This document shows positions 16,098 to 23,177 of a DNA stretch of 23,177 bases, one piece after another (position 1 is the stretch's first letter; each line of letters begins with the position of its first letter). Made by a program: the position numbers and the translations under genes. Source of the DNA: an uncultured Spirochaetales bacterium (lineage in GTDB: Bacteria > Spirochaetota > Spirochaetia > Sphaerochaetales > Sphaerochaetaceae); assembly GCA_934276485.1 (NCBI GenBank), contig CAKQTE010000012.1, positions 1-23,177 of the forward strand, in the 5' to 3' direction. Below the pieces are notes generated by a model that saw nothing but the letters and a program-made list of their open reading frames with translations, made no database searches and was not told the origin of the DNA.

Positions 16098-16141
16098 TTC
16101 TTTATGCACGTAAAAAGGCTATATGATGACGAGATGACGGA

Positions 16142-16498
16142 ATGATAAAAAAAATATCGGATCGAAAGGAACTTCAAAACCTTAAAAAGGCAATGATTCC
16201 TCGAATCCAGAATAATTTTCAAGTTGAACCCTTTAAATGTTATTGGAGTATGAATGCAAATCTTTATTATGACTGCAATGGTGAATCATGGACTATCCTT
16301 GACTTTCACAGCAGTATTACTTTCTCTTCTGAGAGAGGTTTGAAGCAGGCGATTAACCGAAAGATTAATCGTGATTTGGAGAGCGGGAATCTGAGACGTC
16401 ACTTCGGAATCGGCTCTAGAGTGAATGTGAACGTGTATTGCAAGGAGCTTGGTTTTACAGACAAGCCACTTGCAACTACCCAGGTGAACGTATATTGA
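16142..16498 (+). CDS. Hypothetical protein (118 aa), first of a small-gene cluster
   Basis: The ATG at 16142 lies 44 bp after the long inverted repeat, and the gene is followed after 16 bp by the next small gene. The product is charged and soluble, beginning MIKKISDRKELQNLKKAMIP, with aromatic-rich strands (ECYWSM-like FKCYWSMNANLYYDCNG) and a region predicted helical (SERGLKQAINRKINRDLESG), ending NVYCKELGFTDKPLATTQVN. I do not recognise a family. It lacks a signal peptide or membrane segment. Compact spacing with the next three genes suggests one operon; such runs of small genes are common on Bacteroidota conjugative elements and prophages. Confidence 0.6.
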   Translation: MIKKISDRKELQNLKKAMIPRIQNNFQVEPFKCYWSMNANLYYDCNGESWTILDFHSSITFSSERGLKQAINRKINRDLESGNLRRHFGIGSRVNVNVYCKELGFTDKPLATTQVNVY

Positions 16499-16514
16499 TT
16501 GGAAATTCTTGTTT

Positions 16515-16739
16515 ATGGATTTAATTTTGTATTCTAAGTTTCCGCACGAAAGCAATTTTGGTGCAACGGACTTGTCGAGAGGTGGAGTGAGAGTTGGGAA
16601 CATCATTCATGCTACATGTTTTTATCTTTCAGAACAAAAGAAAACGGAAATCATACTGCAGGAAATAGCAGATGATAATCAAGGTTTAATGTTCCAATTG
16701 CGTACACCGAAAGGTAAGGTCGTTTGGGCGAGTAAGTAA
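16515..16739 (+). CDS. Hypothetical protein (74 aa)
   Basis: The ATG at 16515 is preferred; a TTG lies two codons upstream. The product (MDLILYSKFPHESNFGATDL, then a GGVRVGNIIHATCFYL segment and ending PKGKVVWASK) is probably a small beta-rich fold with no membrane segment. I do not recognise it. It sits 16 bp after one small gene and 25 bp before the next, in the same orientation, which supports co-transcription. Confidence 0.5.
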   Translation: MDLILYSKFPHESNFGATDLSRGGVRVGNIIHATCFYLSEQKKTEIILQEIADDNQGLMFQLRTPKGKVVWASK

Positions 16740-16764
16740 TTAATTAAGAAAGAAAGGATTAAAA

Positions 16765-16977
16765 ATGAGCAAATTCATTGAAGTGACCGCAGGAACGAAG
16801 GTGTTGATTAATACCGAGGAAATAGCTTGCGTAGAGCCGTCTAAAGATTATCTGGACGGCAGTGAGGTTTGTGTGATTACCCTCATACACACAACAAAGC
16901 ATAGCGTTGAGGGGCGCAAATTCATAACGAAGGAAAGTTATGAGGAGGTCAAGCAAATGATTGTCGGGACCAAGTAG
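16765..16977 (+). CDS. Small FlbD-like-fold hypothetical protein (70 aa)
   Basis: The product begins MSKFIEVTAGTKVLINTEEI and contains a VITLIHTTKHSVEGRKFITK segment and a final helix (YEEVKQMIVG). Its pattern of two short strand pairs followed by an E-S-x-E-E-V helix recalls the FlbD/YycH-type small proteins (target sequence, a strand, 'V.Es.eEV'), but the match is weak and no flagellar genes are near. An AAAGGA sequence about 7 bp upstream may act as a ribosome-binding site, unusual for this phylum. Same operon orientation as its neighbours. Confidence 0.5.
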   Translation: MSKFIEVTAGTKVLINTEEIACVEPSKDYLDGSEVCVITLIHTTKHSVEGRKFITKESYEEVKQMIVGTK

Positions 16978-16993
16978 TATTATGTTTAATGTT

Positions 16994-17025
16994 CTTATCC
17001 GGTAGTTGAAAGGCTACCGGATAAG
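16994..17025 (+). promoter_or_regulatory. Perfect 12-bp hairpin upstream of the DpnD/PcfM-like gene
   Basis: CTTATCCGGTAG (16994-17005) and CTACCGGATAAG (17014-17025) pair perfectly around an 8-nt loop TTGAAAGG. No T-run follows, so it is not a classical terminator. It sits between two genes of the cluster, 8 bp ahead of the AAAGGAG sequence, so it may be an mRNA-processing or translation-control element. Confidence 0.55.
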
Positions 17026-17033
17026 ATTAACTA

Positions 17034-17040
17034 AAGGAGA
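17034..17040 (+). promoter_or_regulatory. Strong Shine-Dalgarno-like sequence AAAGGAG
   Basis: AAAGGAG ends 5 bp before the ATG at 17046. Good Shine-Dalgarno sequences are rare in Bacteroidota, so this and the weaker one ahead of 16765 hint that the small-gene cluster has an outside origin. This sequence supports the start at 17046. Confidence 0.5.
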
Positions 17041-17045
17041 AGAAT

Positions 17046-17213
17046 ATGAAAACATATCAAGTTGAAATCGTTGAAAAAATAGTTTTTCAAGTAAGCGTAG
17101 AAGCCGCTAATGAGACAGAGGCTGAGAAAATGGCAAGAGACCAATACGACAAGGGTATCTTGGAAGGTAATGGTGAAAAGGAAAGTGTATCGTTTGATGT
17201 TGGCGGTGATTAA
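17046..17213 (+). CDS. DpnD/PcfM-like small protein (55 aa)
   Basis: The product begins MKTYQVEIVEKIVFQVSVEA, then has an acidic/charged helix (ANETEAEKMARDQYDKGI) and a last strand ending VSFDVGGD. This beta-beta-alpha-beta layout with the 'V.V.A....EA...A...Y..GI' pattern matches the DpnD/PcfM small-protein family, found beside restriction systems and on conjugative plasmids. The function of that family is not firmly established. It has an unusually good Shine-Dalgarno sequence and is preceded by a perfect hairpin. It is the last gene of the small-gene cluster. Confidence 0.65.
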   Translation: MKTYQVEIVEKIVFQVSVEAANETEAEKMARDQYDKGILEGNGEKESVSFDVGGD

Positions 17214-17300
17214 GTTGATTATCAGGTGTTGGGCGTGGCAGGTTTCATGCATCGTATGTCCGTTGTTGCAAGATAAGAGCATTGTTTATGCCTTATTCTA

Positions 17301-17337
17301 AAAAAAGTCATCCATCTGCAGAGTGGATGACTTTTTT
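17301..17337. terminator. Bidirectional terminator after the small-gene cluster
   Basis: AAAAAAGTCATCCA (17301-17314) and TGGATGACTTTTTT (17324-17337) form a perfect 14-bp stem around a 9-nt loop, with a T-run on the plus strand and its mirror on the minus strand. Confidence 0.8.
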
Positions 17338-17401
17338 AGTTTTTTCTGGCTGCTCCCTCATCGGTCGCAGCCATCCGGTCAATGTATTTTTCTTTGAACT
17401 G

Positions 17402-17424
17402 CCCACAAGCTAGTGACTTGTGGG
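17402..17424. repeat. CCCACAAG/CTTGTGGG hairpin
   Basis: CCCACAAG (17402-17409) and CTTGTGGG (17417-17424) form a perfect 8-bp stem with a 7-nt loop, followed by T-rich sequence. It could be a second terminator that insulates the helicase operon, or a second regulatory palindrome 43 bp upstream of the operator. Confidence 0.45.
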
Positions 17425-17466
17425 TGTTTTATATGTGTTTTTTCTTTTTTTGTGCCTTTTTTTGTT

Positions 17467-17487
17467 TCTGTGCAGATACACTGCACA
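17467..17487. promoter_or_regulatory. Operator-like inverted repeat, copy 3 (TCTGTGCAG-N6-TGCACA)
   Basis: TCTGTGCAG (17467-17475), spacer ATACAC, TGCACA (17482-17487). It ends only 9 bp before the -7 box, so it covers the place where a -33 box should be, and no TTG is found there. A bound protein would either block the polymerase or act as an activator in place of the -33 contact. Confidence 0.7.
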
Positions 17488-17496
17488 TAAAGCTCG

Positions 17497-17505
17497 TAAT
17501 TTTGC
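17497..17505 (+). promoter_or_regulatory. Promoter -7 box TAATTTTGC for the helicase-nuclease operon
   Basis: TAATTTTGC is a perfect TAnnTTTG match, 18 bp upstream of the ATG at 17524. There is no -33 TTG; the operator at 17467-17487 takes its place. Confidence 0.65.
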
Positions 17506-17523
17506 AAGAAATTTTTAATATGT

Positions 17524-20500
17524 ATGAATAAGATAGATTCAAAAACCGAATTAAGTGCCCATGTGGAGGAGATATTCAAGCAGTATGTTCATCCTGGGCT
17601 TTACATCTGTGACTTGGCTACTGGTGGTGGCAAGTCATATACCATAGGCAAACTCACTTGTGAGTATTATCCCAAGCATTTTGAACGCATCATCATTCTG
17701 TGTGTTCAGAACAAGCTGATTGAGGGTATGAATCGCGAGATTGAGAAGTTTGTCAATCAGCCTGGCGGTCTTAAGCTGGGTGAGAAACTTGTGATAGAGA
17801 ACAATACAGAGGTTATTCTGAAGGCTGTGAGGTCAGGAAGTCTTCAGGAATTGCTCGATGAAATGGGGTTTCAGATTGAGCAGCAGCGCAAGAAGAAGGT
17901 TTCTGTTGCCGTGTTGGAAAACAGATGGTCTCGGATAGAAAAGTTGGTTCGGTCCATGGAGGCTTTAGTGGGCATACTGAAAGATGATTCTGAGAATACT
18001 TCCCTGTTGGATCAGATACAGGCTGAGGAGAGCAGGTTGAGATATACCGTCAGGGATTTCTTTGCCAACTACAAGAAGCATTTGCTTTTTACCAGGCAGC
18101 TGAAGAAGGTGGGCGTGAGGACCATATTGAGCCGTTTCCCTGCCTTGGTGAAAGTTTATCCGCAGGTGAGTTATGGCAGCAGGAAGGTATTATTGATGAC
18201 CGTACATAAGGCGATGCTTGGTATTGATCCGATTTTGTCTGAAAGTGTCAGTATCAAGGATTTCTGTGACAAGAAGACTCTGATTCTGTTTGATGAGTCA
18301 GACCAGGCTGCTGTAGCCATGCGTGATGTCATCATTACCCAGGCCTGCCGGAAGTCAGCCGGCTTCAACAAGTATGGCAAGGGATATCATGGCTATTTGC
18401 AGTATTTGGGCTTATTGTCGGCCAGCGCTACCGTTACTGACAGATATGACGGGACTCTTTTGAAGGATAGTTTGGAGAAGGCTCAGAAAGTATGTCAGGA
18501 GAATTGGGAGCGGAAGATGGGAGATATGCTGCCTTACAAGAACATTTTCTTGGCCAATACGGAGGATTACAGCAGTTATCGCCGTGGTGTGTTCTTTGCC
18601 GGGCCTACCTTTCAGTTGGAGATTTGTGCTGGTGAGGAACATTCTCGTTCCTTCGTTTGCTATCGGGCTGGTGATAAGAATTTCATTTTGGCACATGCTG
18701 AGAATGAGGAAGAGCTATCTGGGAAGTATGACTTGGTGGTTCCATTGGATAAGTTCCTGAAGCTCTCGGAAAGCAATACCGTGGCTGTGAAGAAGTATCT
18801 CTGTGGCTGTGTCAGGGAGGCTTTTCTGAAGAGACAGGAAGCCTTCCGGAATGAGACCGATGACAAGGAACAATATTTGGGTTGGCCTACGGTGGAAAGT
18901 GAAATTCATACGCTCATGTCTCGTTTAGAGGTGGCTTCAGAGAAGTTCTTTGAGCAGCAGCTCCTGGATTTTTACACCAACCGCAAGAATCTGACCATTA
19001 AGGTAGATGGCAAGAAATATAAGGTACAGGACGATTCTTTCTATATGCATGGATGCAGGTTATATCAGGAGGAACTTGATGAAAGAGATAGTCTTCATCG
19101 CATTAGACTCTCATGCCGGGAGATTAATTCTACACCGGAGAAGATGCTGTATGATTTGGTGGTATCTGACAAGGTGGCTGTAGTGCTTTGTTCTGCCACG
19201 GCTTCAAGTGAATCGGTCATCAGCAACTTTGATATAGAGTATCTGAAGTCGGCATTGGGCAGCAGGGTTCATCTTTTGAGTAGGGAGGATAGCAGGAAGT
19301 TTGAGGAGCTGGTTGAAGCTACTTATCCTAGCCGTCATCAGGTAGTGGTAGTGCCACTGGAGCATTATACGTTCAAGGACAGTCGCAAGGAACACATGAC
19401 CCTACCTGAGAAATATAAGCAGATGTTCTGTGAGGATGCAGTTGAGGGAGGACTGGTTGATCGATGGTTCAAGCTGACCAGAAGAGAGATTTTCCGTCAT
19501 GCTTCCAATGCTGATGAAGCAGTTTTTGTGTTCTATCGTATCTTTCAGTTTATCGAGGCTTATCACTGGTTCCACGGGCATGAAGACATTCACAGTATGC
19601 TCTTTTTCCAGAATAGGGCTGCTCAAACCTACGAGAAGCAGATGAACGTTATCGCTTGTCTGATTGATGGCTCTTACAAGCAGAAGATGAAAAAAGAGAA
19701 TCATCAGGAGGATGATTGTGAGGATGTTTTTGAGGATGGTTTGCCTGATTGGAAGAATGAGCATCTGTTCATGTCAAACAGTTTGAAGGAAGTGGAAGAC
19801 AAGGTATTGAAGAGATTGGGTGATGGCAGCATTGCCAAGATGATGTTGGTGACGGCTTATGGCAGTTTCAAGGCGGGTGCCAATCTGCAATATCAGATAC
19901 CGGCAGGAATTGATTGTGAGAAGGGGGACAACTGGGAGGAGGATGAGAGTCTGCTGAAGAAGGACTGGGATGCTGTGTATCTGCAGAGTCCTACCGCTTA
20001 TCTCTCTTTCTACGATGAAAGGAAGGAGCAGGCCTTTGATGCAGGTCTTTACCGGATTATGATGTCACTCATGATGCTCCATGAGAGAAGTTGGTTGACT
20101 AAGGAGCAGGTGGCCCACTGGCTGGAAGAGGCTATTTCCAAGAAGTCTATCCGTTTCAAGGAGGATGCTGTAGCTATGGACAAGGCTGCCTGGGCGCAGA
20201 CGATGATAGAGCAGGCTGTGGGAAGAATATGCAGGACCAGGAACAAGCCGCTTTCTACCTACATTCTCTATGACGAGGGGATGGCAGAATTCTTTATGGG
20301 TGATTTTGGAGAGAAGTCACACACCAAGGAATTCAAGGCTTTGAGCAGTTATATTCAGGAGCATACAGAGGACAATCTTGACAGTCAGGCTTCTGCAGAA
20401 GAGGTCAAGCTGCATAATGATTATCGGGCAGCTCAATGCAAGTTACGTAGAATGAGGGAAAAGGCTTTACTCTTCACTCCTCATCCTTATCAGGTGGAAT

Positions 20501-21237
20501 ATGAGGATTTAGAGGATGGGAGTGAAGATTCATCGATTCCTTATTTCGTCAAGCAGGCTCAGAACATGAATCAATGCTATAAGCAGATTATTATCCGCTA
20601 TCCTGTAGTGGCTTCCTTGGAGGATCTTGATGAACAGGCCATGATGGTTCCTTTCCTTAGAAAATGTTATGGTTATTGGGAAAGGGATGAGGATGGTTCT
20701 TTCTGTCAGCATCCGGTGTCTCCTTCATCTGTCAGATTGGATGTGTTGATGAAGAATCCAGTTATTCGTGAGCATTTTGAGCGGAATGGCTATGCTACCG
20801 GCTGGAGTTCGGATGGACTGATCCTACACCCGGAGATTCTGATGGCGGATTATGCCGGCGAGATAGGTGAGGAAGCGTTCAAGGCGCTTGTTCTTCGTTA
20901 TGTGGATTGCAGTGAAGAACTGTTTGCACATTTGGAGGACCGGGATTATGAGTTGGCAGATTTTGTGGTTCTCAATCCGGATGGTTCCTACAAGGTGGCA
21001 TTTGACGTGAAGAACATGAATCCGTCCATAGAGCATTTGGACAGGGATGGTGACATGCCTACTGCTGAGAAGCGTCAGGAGAAGGTGAAGCGTCTGGGGT
21101 GTCCGCTTTATACTGTGAACATGCTCAAGATGCCATTTGAGTCGATGGACAGGTATGAGATCTGCGGAGTGATAGATGAGGAGGGACATGTCCAGCATGA
21201 TGCTATCATGCGAATTAAAGGTTTAATTGAAAATTAA
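17524..21237 (+). CDS. Large DinG/XPD-reminiscent helicase with C-terminal PD-(D/E)XK-like nuclease motif
   Basis: This 1237-aa protein has Walker A ATGGGKS at 32-38, motif Ia-like ILCVQNKLI near 58-66, a DEAH-box variant DESD at 257-260, SAT at 557-559, and a motif V-like GSFKAGANL near 785. Motif VI is Q897-x2-GR-x2-R904 (QAVGRICRTRNK), followed by a YDEG turn as in DinG/XPD helicases. The ~300 residues between motifs II and III are a large insertion, also as in that group. Near the C-terminus, D1146, D1161 and K1163 (ADFVV, then FDVKN) fit a PD-(D/E)XK nuclease core, with later basic residues (EKRQEKVKR). It thus may unwind and cut nucleic acid. It is not the DruE type and I do not recognise the system. 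The following large gene is 19 bp away. Expression is probably controlled by the operator at 17467. A role in phage defence is inference. Confidence 0.8.
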   Translation: MNKIDSKTELSAHVEEIFKQYVHPGLYICDLATGGGKSYTIGKLTCEYYPKHFERIIILCVQNKLIEGMNREIEKFVNQPGGLKLGEKLVIENNTEVILKAVRSGSLQELLDEMGFQIEQQRKKKVSVAVLENRWSRIEKLVRSMEALVGILKDDSENTSLLDQIQAEESRLRYTVRDFFANYKKHLLFTRQLKKVGVRTILSRFPALVKVYPQVSYGSRKVLLMTVHKAMLGIDPILSESVSIKDFCDKKTLILFDESDQAAVAMRDVIITQACRKSAGFNKYGKGYHGYLQYLGLLSASATVTDRYDGTLLKDSLEKAQKVCQENWERKMGDMLPYKNIFLANTEDYSSYRRGVFFAGPTFQLEICAGEEHSRSFVCYRAGDKNFILAHAENEEELSGKYDLVVPLDKFLKLSESNTVAVKKYLCGCVREAFLKRQEAFRNETDDKEQYLGWPTVESEIHTLMSRLEVASEKFFEQQLLDFYTNRKNLTIKVDGKKYKVQDDSFYMHGCRLYQEELDERDSLHRIRLSCREINSTPEKMLYDLVVSDKVAVVLCSATASSESVISNFDIEYLKSALGSRVHLLSREDSRKFEELVEATYPSRHQVVVVPLEHYTFKDSRKEHMTLPEKYKQMFCEDAVEGGLVDRWFKLTRREIFRHASNADEAVFVFYRIFQFIEAYHWFHGHEDIHSMLFFQNRAAQTYEKQMNVIACLIDGSYKQKMKKENHQEDDCEDVFEDGLPDWKNEHLFMSNSLKEVEDKVLKRLGDGSIAKMMLVTAYGSFKAGANLQYQIPAGIDCEKGDNWEEDESLLKKDWDAVYLQSPTAYLSFYDERKEQAFDAGLYRIMMSLMMLHERSWLTKEQVAHWLEEAISKKSIRFKEDAVAMDKAAWAQTMIEQAVGRICRTRNKPLSTYILYDEGMAEFFMGDFGEKSHTKEFKALSSYIQEHTEDNLDSQASAEEVKLHNDYRAAQCKLRRMREKALLFTPHPYQVEYEDLEDGSEDSSIPYFVKQAQNMNQCYKQIIIRYPVVASLEDLDEQAMMVPFLRKCYGYWERDEDGSFCQHPVSPSSVRLDVLMKNPVIREHFERNGYATGWSSDGLILHPEILMADYAGEIGEEAFKALVLRYVDCSEELFAHLEDRDYELADFVVLNPDGSYKVAFDVKNMNPSIEHLDRDGDMPTAEKRQEKVKRLGCPLYTVNMLKMPFESMDRYEICGVIDEEGHVQHDAIMRIKGLIEN

Positions 21238-21256
21238 TTTTTTAATAAGTAGTTAT

Positions 21257-23177
21257 ATGGCAAAAAAGATAGAGCATATTTCTAGAGAAGAGATATTGAA
21301 GTTGCCTGTGACAACCAACAGGCTTGTGGTTACATGGGTTAAGGAGACATTCTTTGCCAAGTATGCCATTGTATCTTACAAGATGGAAACGAGAGATTGG
21401 GAGCGCAAGAATCTTTCTTACGAACAACTCTCTGACACTCCATCTTTGTCGGCAGTGGGCATATATGCCAAGTTTGAGAAATTTAGCACCAGAGACGGCT
21501 ATACGCGATTTTTCGTGCTGGTGAAGAGGGGCGATGAGAAGAAAGTGACGGAAAGCCTGAAACGTCAGAAGGATGTGGCTTGCAAGGAGGACGACTTGCA
21601 TGGCTATGATGAGTTCCTGCAGCAGCGTATAGTTGTGTCTCTTGCCATCAATGCCCTTGGTAAGAAGGGTAAGGGTGGTATGATGTACAACAATGGCATG
21701 TTGCTGGTTTGCGATGACCAGAACTTTTGTATATCCAAGACCCGGAAAGAACTGGTTTGCTTGAAGTTGGAGGTGAACAAGTATATGAATCTGGTAGCGA
21801 GTACTGCTTCGTTCTCGCATCCTAGGGATTTCAATCAGTTGAAGGAGCATTGGAACTGTGTTTTTCAGGTTGGTCAGGAAATGGATGGTGAGTTATGGCT
21901 TGGAGAATACCTGAAGCCTGTTGTCCTCAAAAAGCTGAATGAAGGGGATTATCATCTGGACCAGCTTTACATCAAGAAGAAGCGTTTCTCCTCTTCTCAC
22001 AACACTGTTCCGTATTGGCCCTGGAACAAGGACAAGTACAATCACAGCCGCTTGTTTGTCATCTGCCAGGTTGTTGAGAATGTGAATCAGCTCTTTGATG
22101 GTATGCTGTCAGTAGATTTCTGTGATCATATTATACAGGATTATTTTGAGAGTCATCCAAAAGGTGATATGTTGACTTTGCTGAAAGATTACTTTCTGGG
22201 GAAAACCATTATGGTTGAGGATCCTTTTGGCACGGATGATTCCAAAAAGCAGGTTGCTCAATTCAAGGCGGGTGTAAAGGAAGCCATTGGGGATGTAGTG
22301 AATGTGGTTAAGAGAGGATCTCAGGTGGATATGTTATTAAAGCTATGTGAGCCGAAAGGTAATGAAACTCATTATTCGCAGTCTGTGAAGCGTATGTATG
22401 AGAGTGGTATAGCCTTCCAGCACATGATTCATCATGGTGGAGGTAAGGAGGATGATGTATCAAAGGCCAAGGCTACGAGAATCCTGATGGAACTGCTGGT
22501 CAAGGATAGTATTGTCAAGGGTAGGATGCCGTCTGAATTGGCAGCAATCGCAGGTGATTGGAAATTCTGGCTCTTTAAACAAAAAAGGGATATAGTATAT
22601 GGAGCTTCCATGGATTTGTATGAAGGCGGTGGCATTGAGCTTCTTTCTTATGGTTATGATGATAAATCGGGGGCGTGTTATGATACGTTTGTCTCCAGTG
22701 ACATGGGCTTGCCTGTTCTTTTCAATATGAAAGGTGGTCGTGAGTATCATGTGATGGAGAAGGATGGCAATGCCTATCTGATATTGAACACGGATGAGAT
22801 TCCTATCTTGGATGCCAGACTGATAGATGAGACCTATGGCAAGATTATTGAAGGTACTGACCCTAAGTGTGACTCTCTTTACATGTTCAAGAGAAAGGGG
22901 GCTGGAACTAATCATAAATTCTTGCGTGGTCTGATGGGATTTCATGTATGGGAGGAGGAAGGACTTGACGGAGAGAAGTTGGAATCCTACTCTTACATAT
23001 CTGGTTATAATTCCGATAACTTTGCAACCGGTAAGAGCTTCAAGATAGAGAGGGTTCCCCATGTAAGGCGTATCTGCATTTTGAAAAAGACTCATCCAGA
23101 GCGTGTATGGGATGATATTCAAGAGTTGAAGAATATGCTTACTGTAGGCTTGGGGCAATGGGATGAGCTGATGACAT
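21257..23177 (+). CDS. Large protein of unknown function, partner of the helicase-nuclease (partial, runs off right edge)
   Basis: The frame is open from ATG 21257 for 640 codons to the window edge. The product begins MAKKIEHISREEILKLPVTT. Residues about 150-200 form a strand-rich block (MMYNNGMLLVCDDQNFCISK, then LVCLKLEVNKYMNLVASTAS), a beta-hairpin plus long strands that faintly recalls N-terminal domains of Argonaute-superfamily proteins. The later part is mixed alpha/beta (SYISGYNSDNF, HVRRICIL). No catalytic motif is identified. DinG-type helicases, REase-fold nucleases and PIWI-RE proteins occur together in known modules, so this gene deserves a test for a divergent PIWI-like fold, but I see no clear RNase H catalytic residues. 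It lies 19 bp after the helicase stop, so the two are surely one operon. Confidence 0.75.
   Translation, partial: MAKKIEHISREEILKLPVTTNRLVVTWVKETFFAKYAIVSYKMETRDWERKNLSYEQLSDTPSLSAVGIYAKFEKFSTRDGYTRFFVLVKRGDEKKVTESLKRQKDVACKEDDLHGYDEFLQQRIVVSLAINALGKKGKGGMMYNNGMLLVCDDQNFCISKTRKELVCLKLEVNKYMNLVASTASFSHPRDFNQLKEHWNCVFQVGQEMDGELWLGEYLKPVVLKKLNEGDYHLDQLYIKKKRFSSSHNTVPYWPWNKDKYNHSRLFVICQVVENVNQLFDGMLSVDFCDHIIQDYFESHPKGDMLTLLKDYFLGKTIMVEDPFGTDDSKKQVAQFKAGVKEAIGDVVNVVKRGSQVDMLLKLCEPKGNETHYSQSVKRMYESGIAFQHMIHHGGGKEDDVSKAKATRILMELLVKDSIVKGRMPSELAAIAGDWKFWLFKQKRDIVYGASMDLYEGGGIELLSYGYDDKSGACYDTFVSSDMGLPVLFNMKGGREYHVMEKDGNAYLILNTDEIPILDARLIDETYGKIIEGTDPKCDSLYMFKRKGAGTNHKFLRGLMGFHVWEEEGLDGEKLESYSYISGYNSDNFATGKSFKIERVPHVRRICILKKTHPERVWDDIQELKNMLTVGLGQWDELMT

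Noticed and set aside
743..17487. The three TGTGCAG-N6-TGCACA sites as a CRISPR-like or transposon-end repeat
   Set aside because: The copies are kilobases apart, single, and each lies just upstream of a promoter; flanks are unrelated, so a regulator site fits better.
21242..21850. Minus-strand 202-codon open frame (and a similar one at 22460-23158)
   Set aside because: Both are antisense to the large partner gene at 21257, whose frame is open to the window edge and follows the helicase by 19 bp.
21257..23177. Confident assignment of the partner protein as PIWI-RE or Argonaute
   Set aside because: The neighbourhood is suggestive, but no RNase H catalytic motif or clear MID/PIWI signature is visible, and the C-terminus is outside the window.

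Overview
The window looks like an accessory (genomic-island) region from a gut-type Bacteroidota, probably Prevotella/Segatella-like. The grounds are promoters of the Bacteroidota form (TTG-N19/20-TAnnTTTG) in front of several genes, almost no Shine-Dalgarno sequences, and protein families typical of that phylum: WYL regulators of one subfamily, a HicB-type antitoxin with a C-terminal HTH, and a DpnD/PcfM-like small protein. The left 12 kb is visibly AT-richer than the right part, which suggests separately acquired blocks. No rRNA, tRNA, CRISPR array, integrase or transposase was found.

Left region (1-12975, all on the minus strand). A WYL-domain regulator is cut by the left edge (598-1). Next to it lies a large operon, read from 11333 down to 844, that resembles a Druantia type III defence system. 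It holds a DruH-like protein and a ~1930-residue DruE-like SF2 helicase with several zinc clusters and a DUF1998-type C-terminal part. Two lesions interrupt it. The DruH-like frame is split by one in-frame TAG (8868-8870), and the last ~120 residues of the helicase lie in another frame (844-1215). Behind the operon come a second, apparently C-terminally truncated WYL regulator (11754-12491) and an orphan HicB-like antitoxin (12538-12975), probably co-transcribed.

Middle region (13254-17337, plus strand). A promoter at 13254-13285 drives a compact operon: a possible 35-codon leader ORF, a secreted glycine-rich protein, two tiny proteins with hydrophobic segments (48 and 52 aa) and an NYN nuclease with a C-terminal OST-HTH/LOTUS domain, closed by a strong terminator. 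A mostly gene-free stretch follows, with GGTTGCG repeats and a ~148-bp imperfect inverted repeat. After it comes a cluster of four small genes ending with a DpnD/PcfM-like protein and a bidirectional terminator.

Right region (17467-23177, plus strand). A 1237-aa DinG/XPD-reminiscent helicase with a C-terminal PD-(D/E)XK-like nuclease motif is followed after 19 bp by a large unknown protein that runs off the right edge.

The most notable link is a 21-bp operator-like element, TCTGTGCAG-N6-TGCACA. It occurs three times, in front of the edge WYL gene, the Druantia-like operon and the helicase-nuclease operon. This suggests that one regulator, plausibly the WYL protein, controls both a known-type defence system and the unknown right-hand pair, which makes that pair a good candidate for an undescribed defence system.
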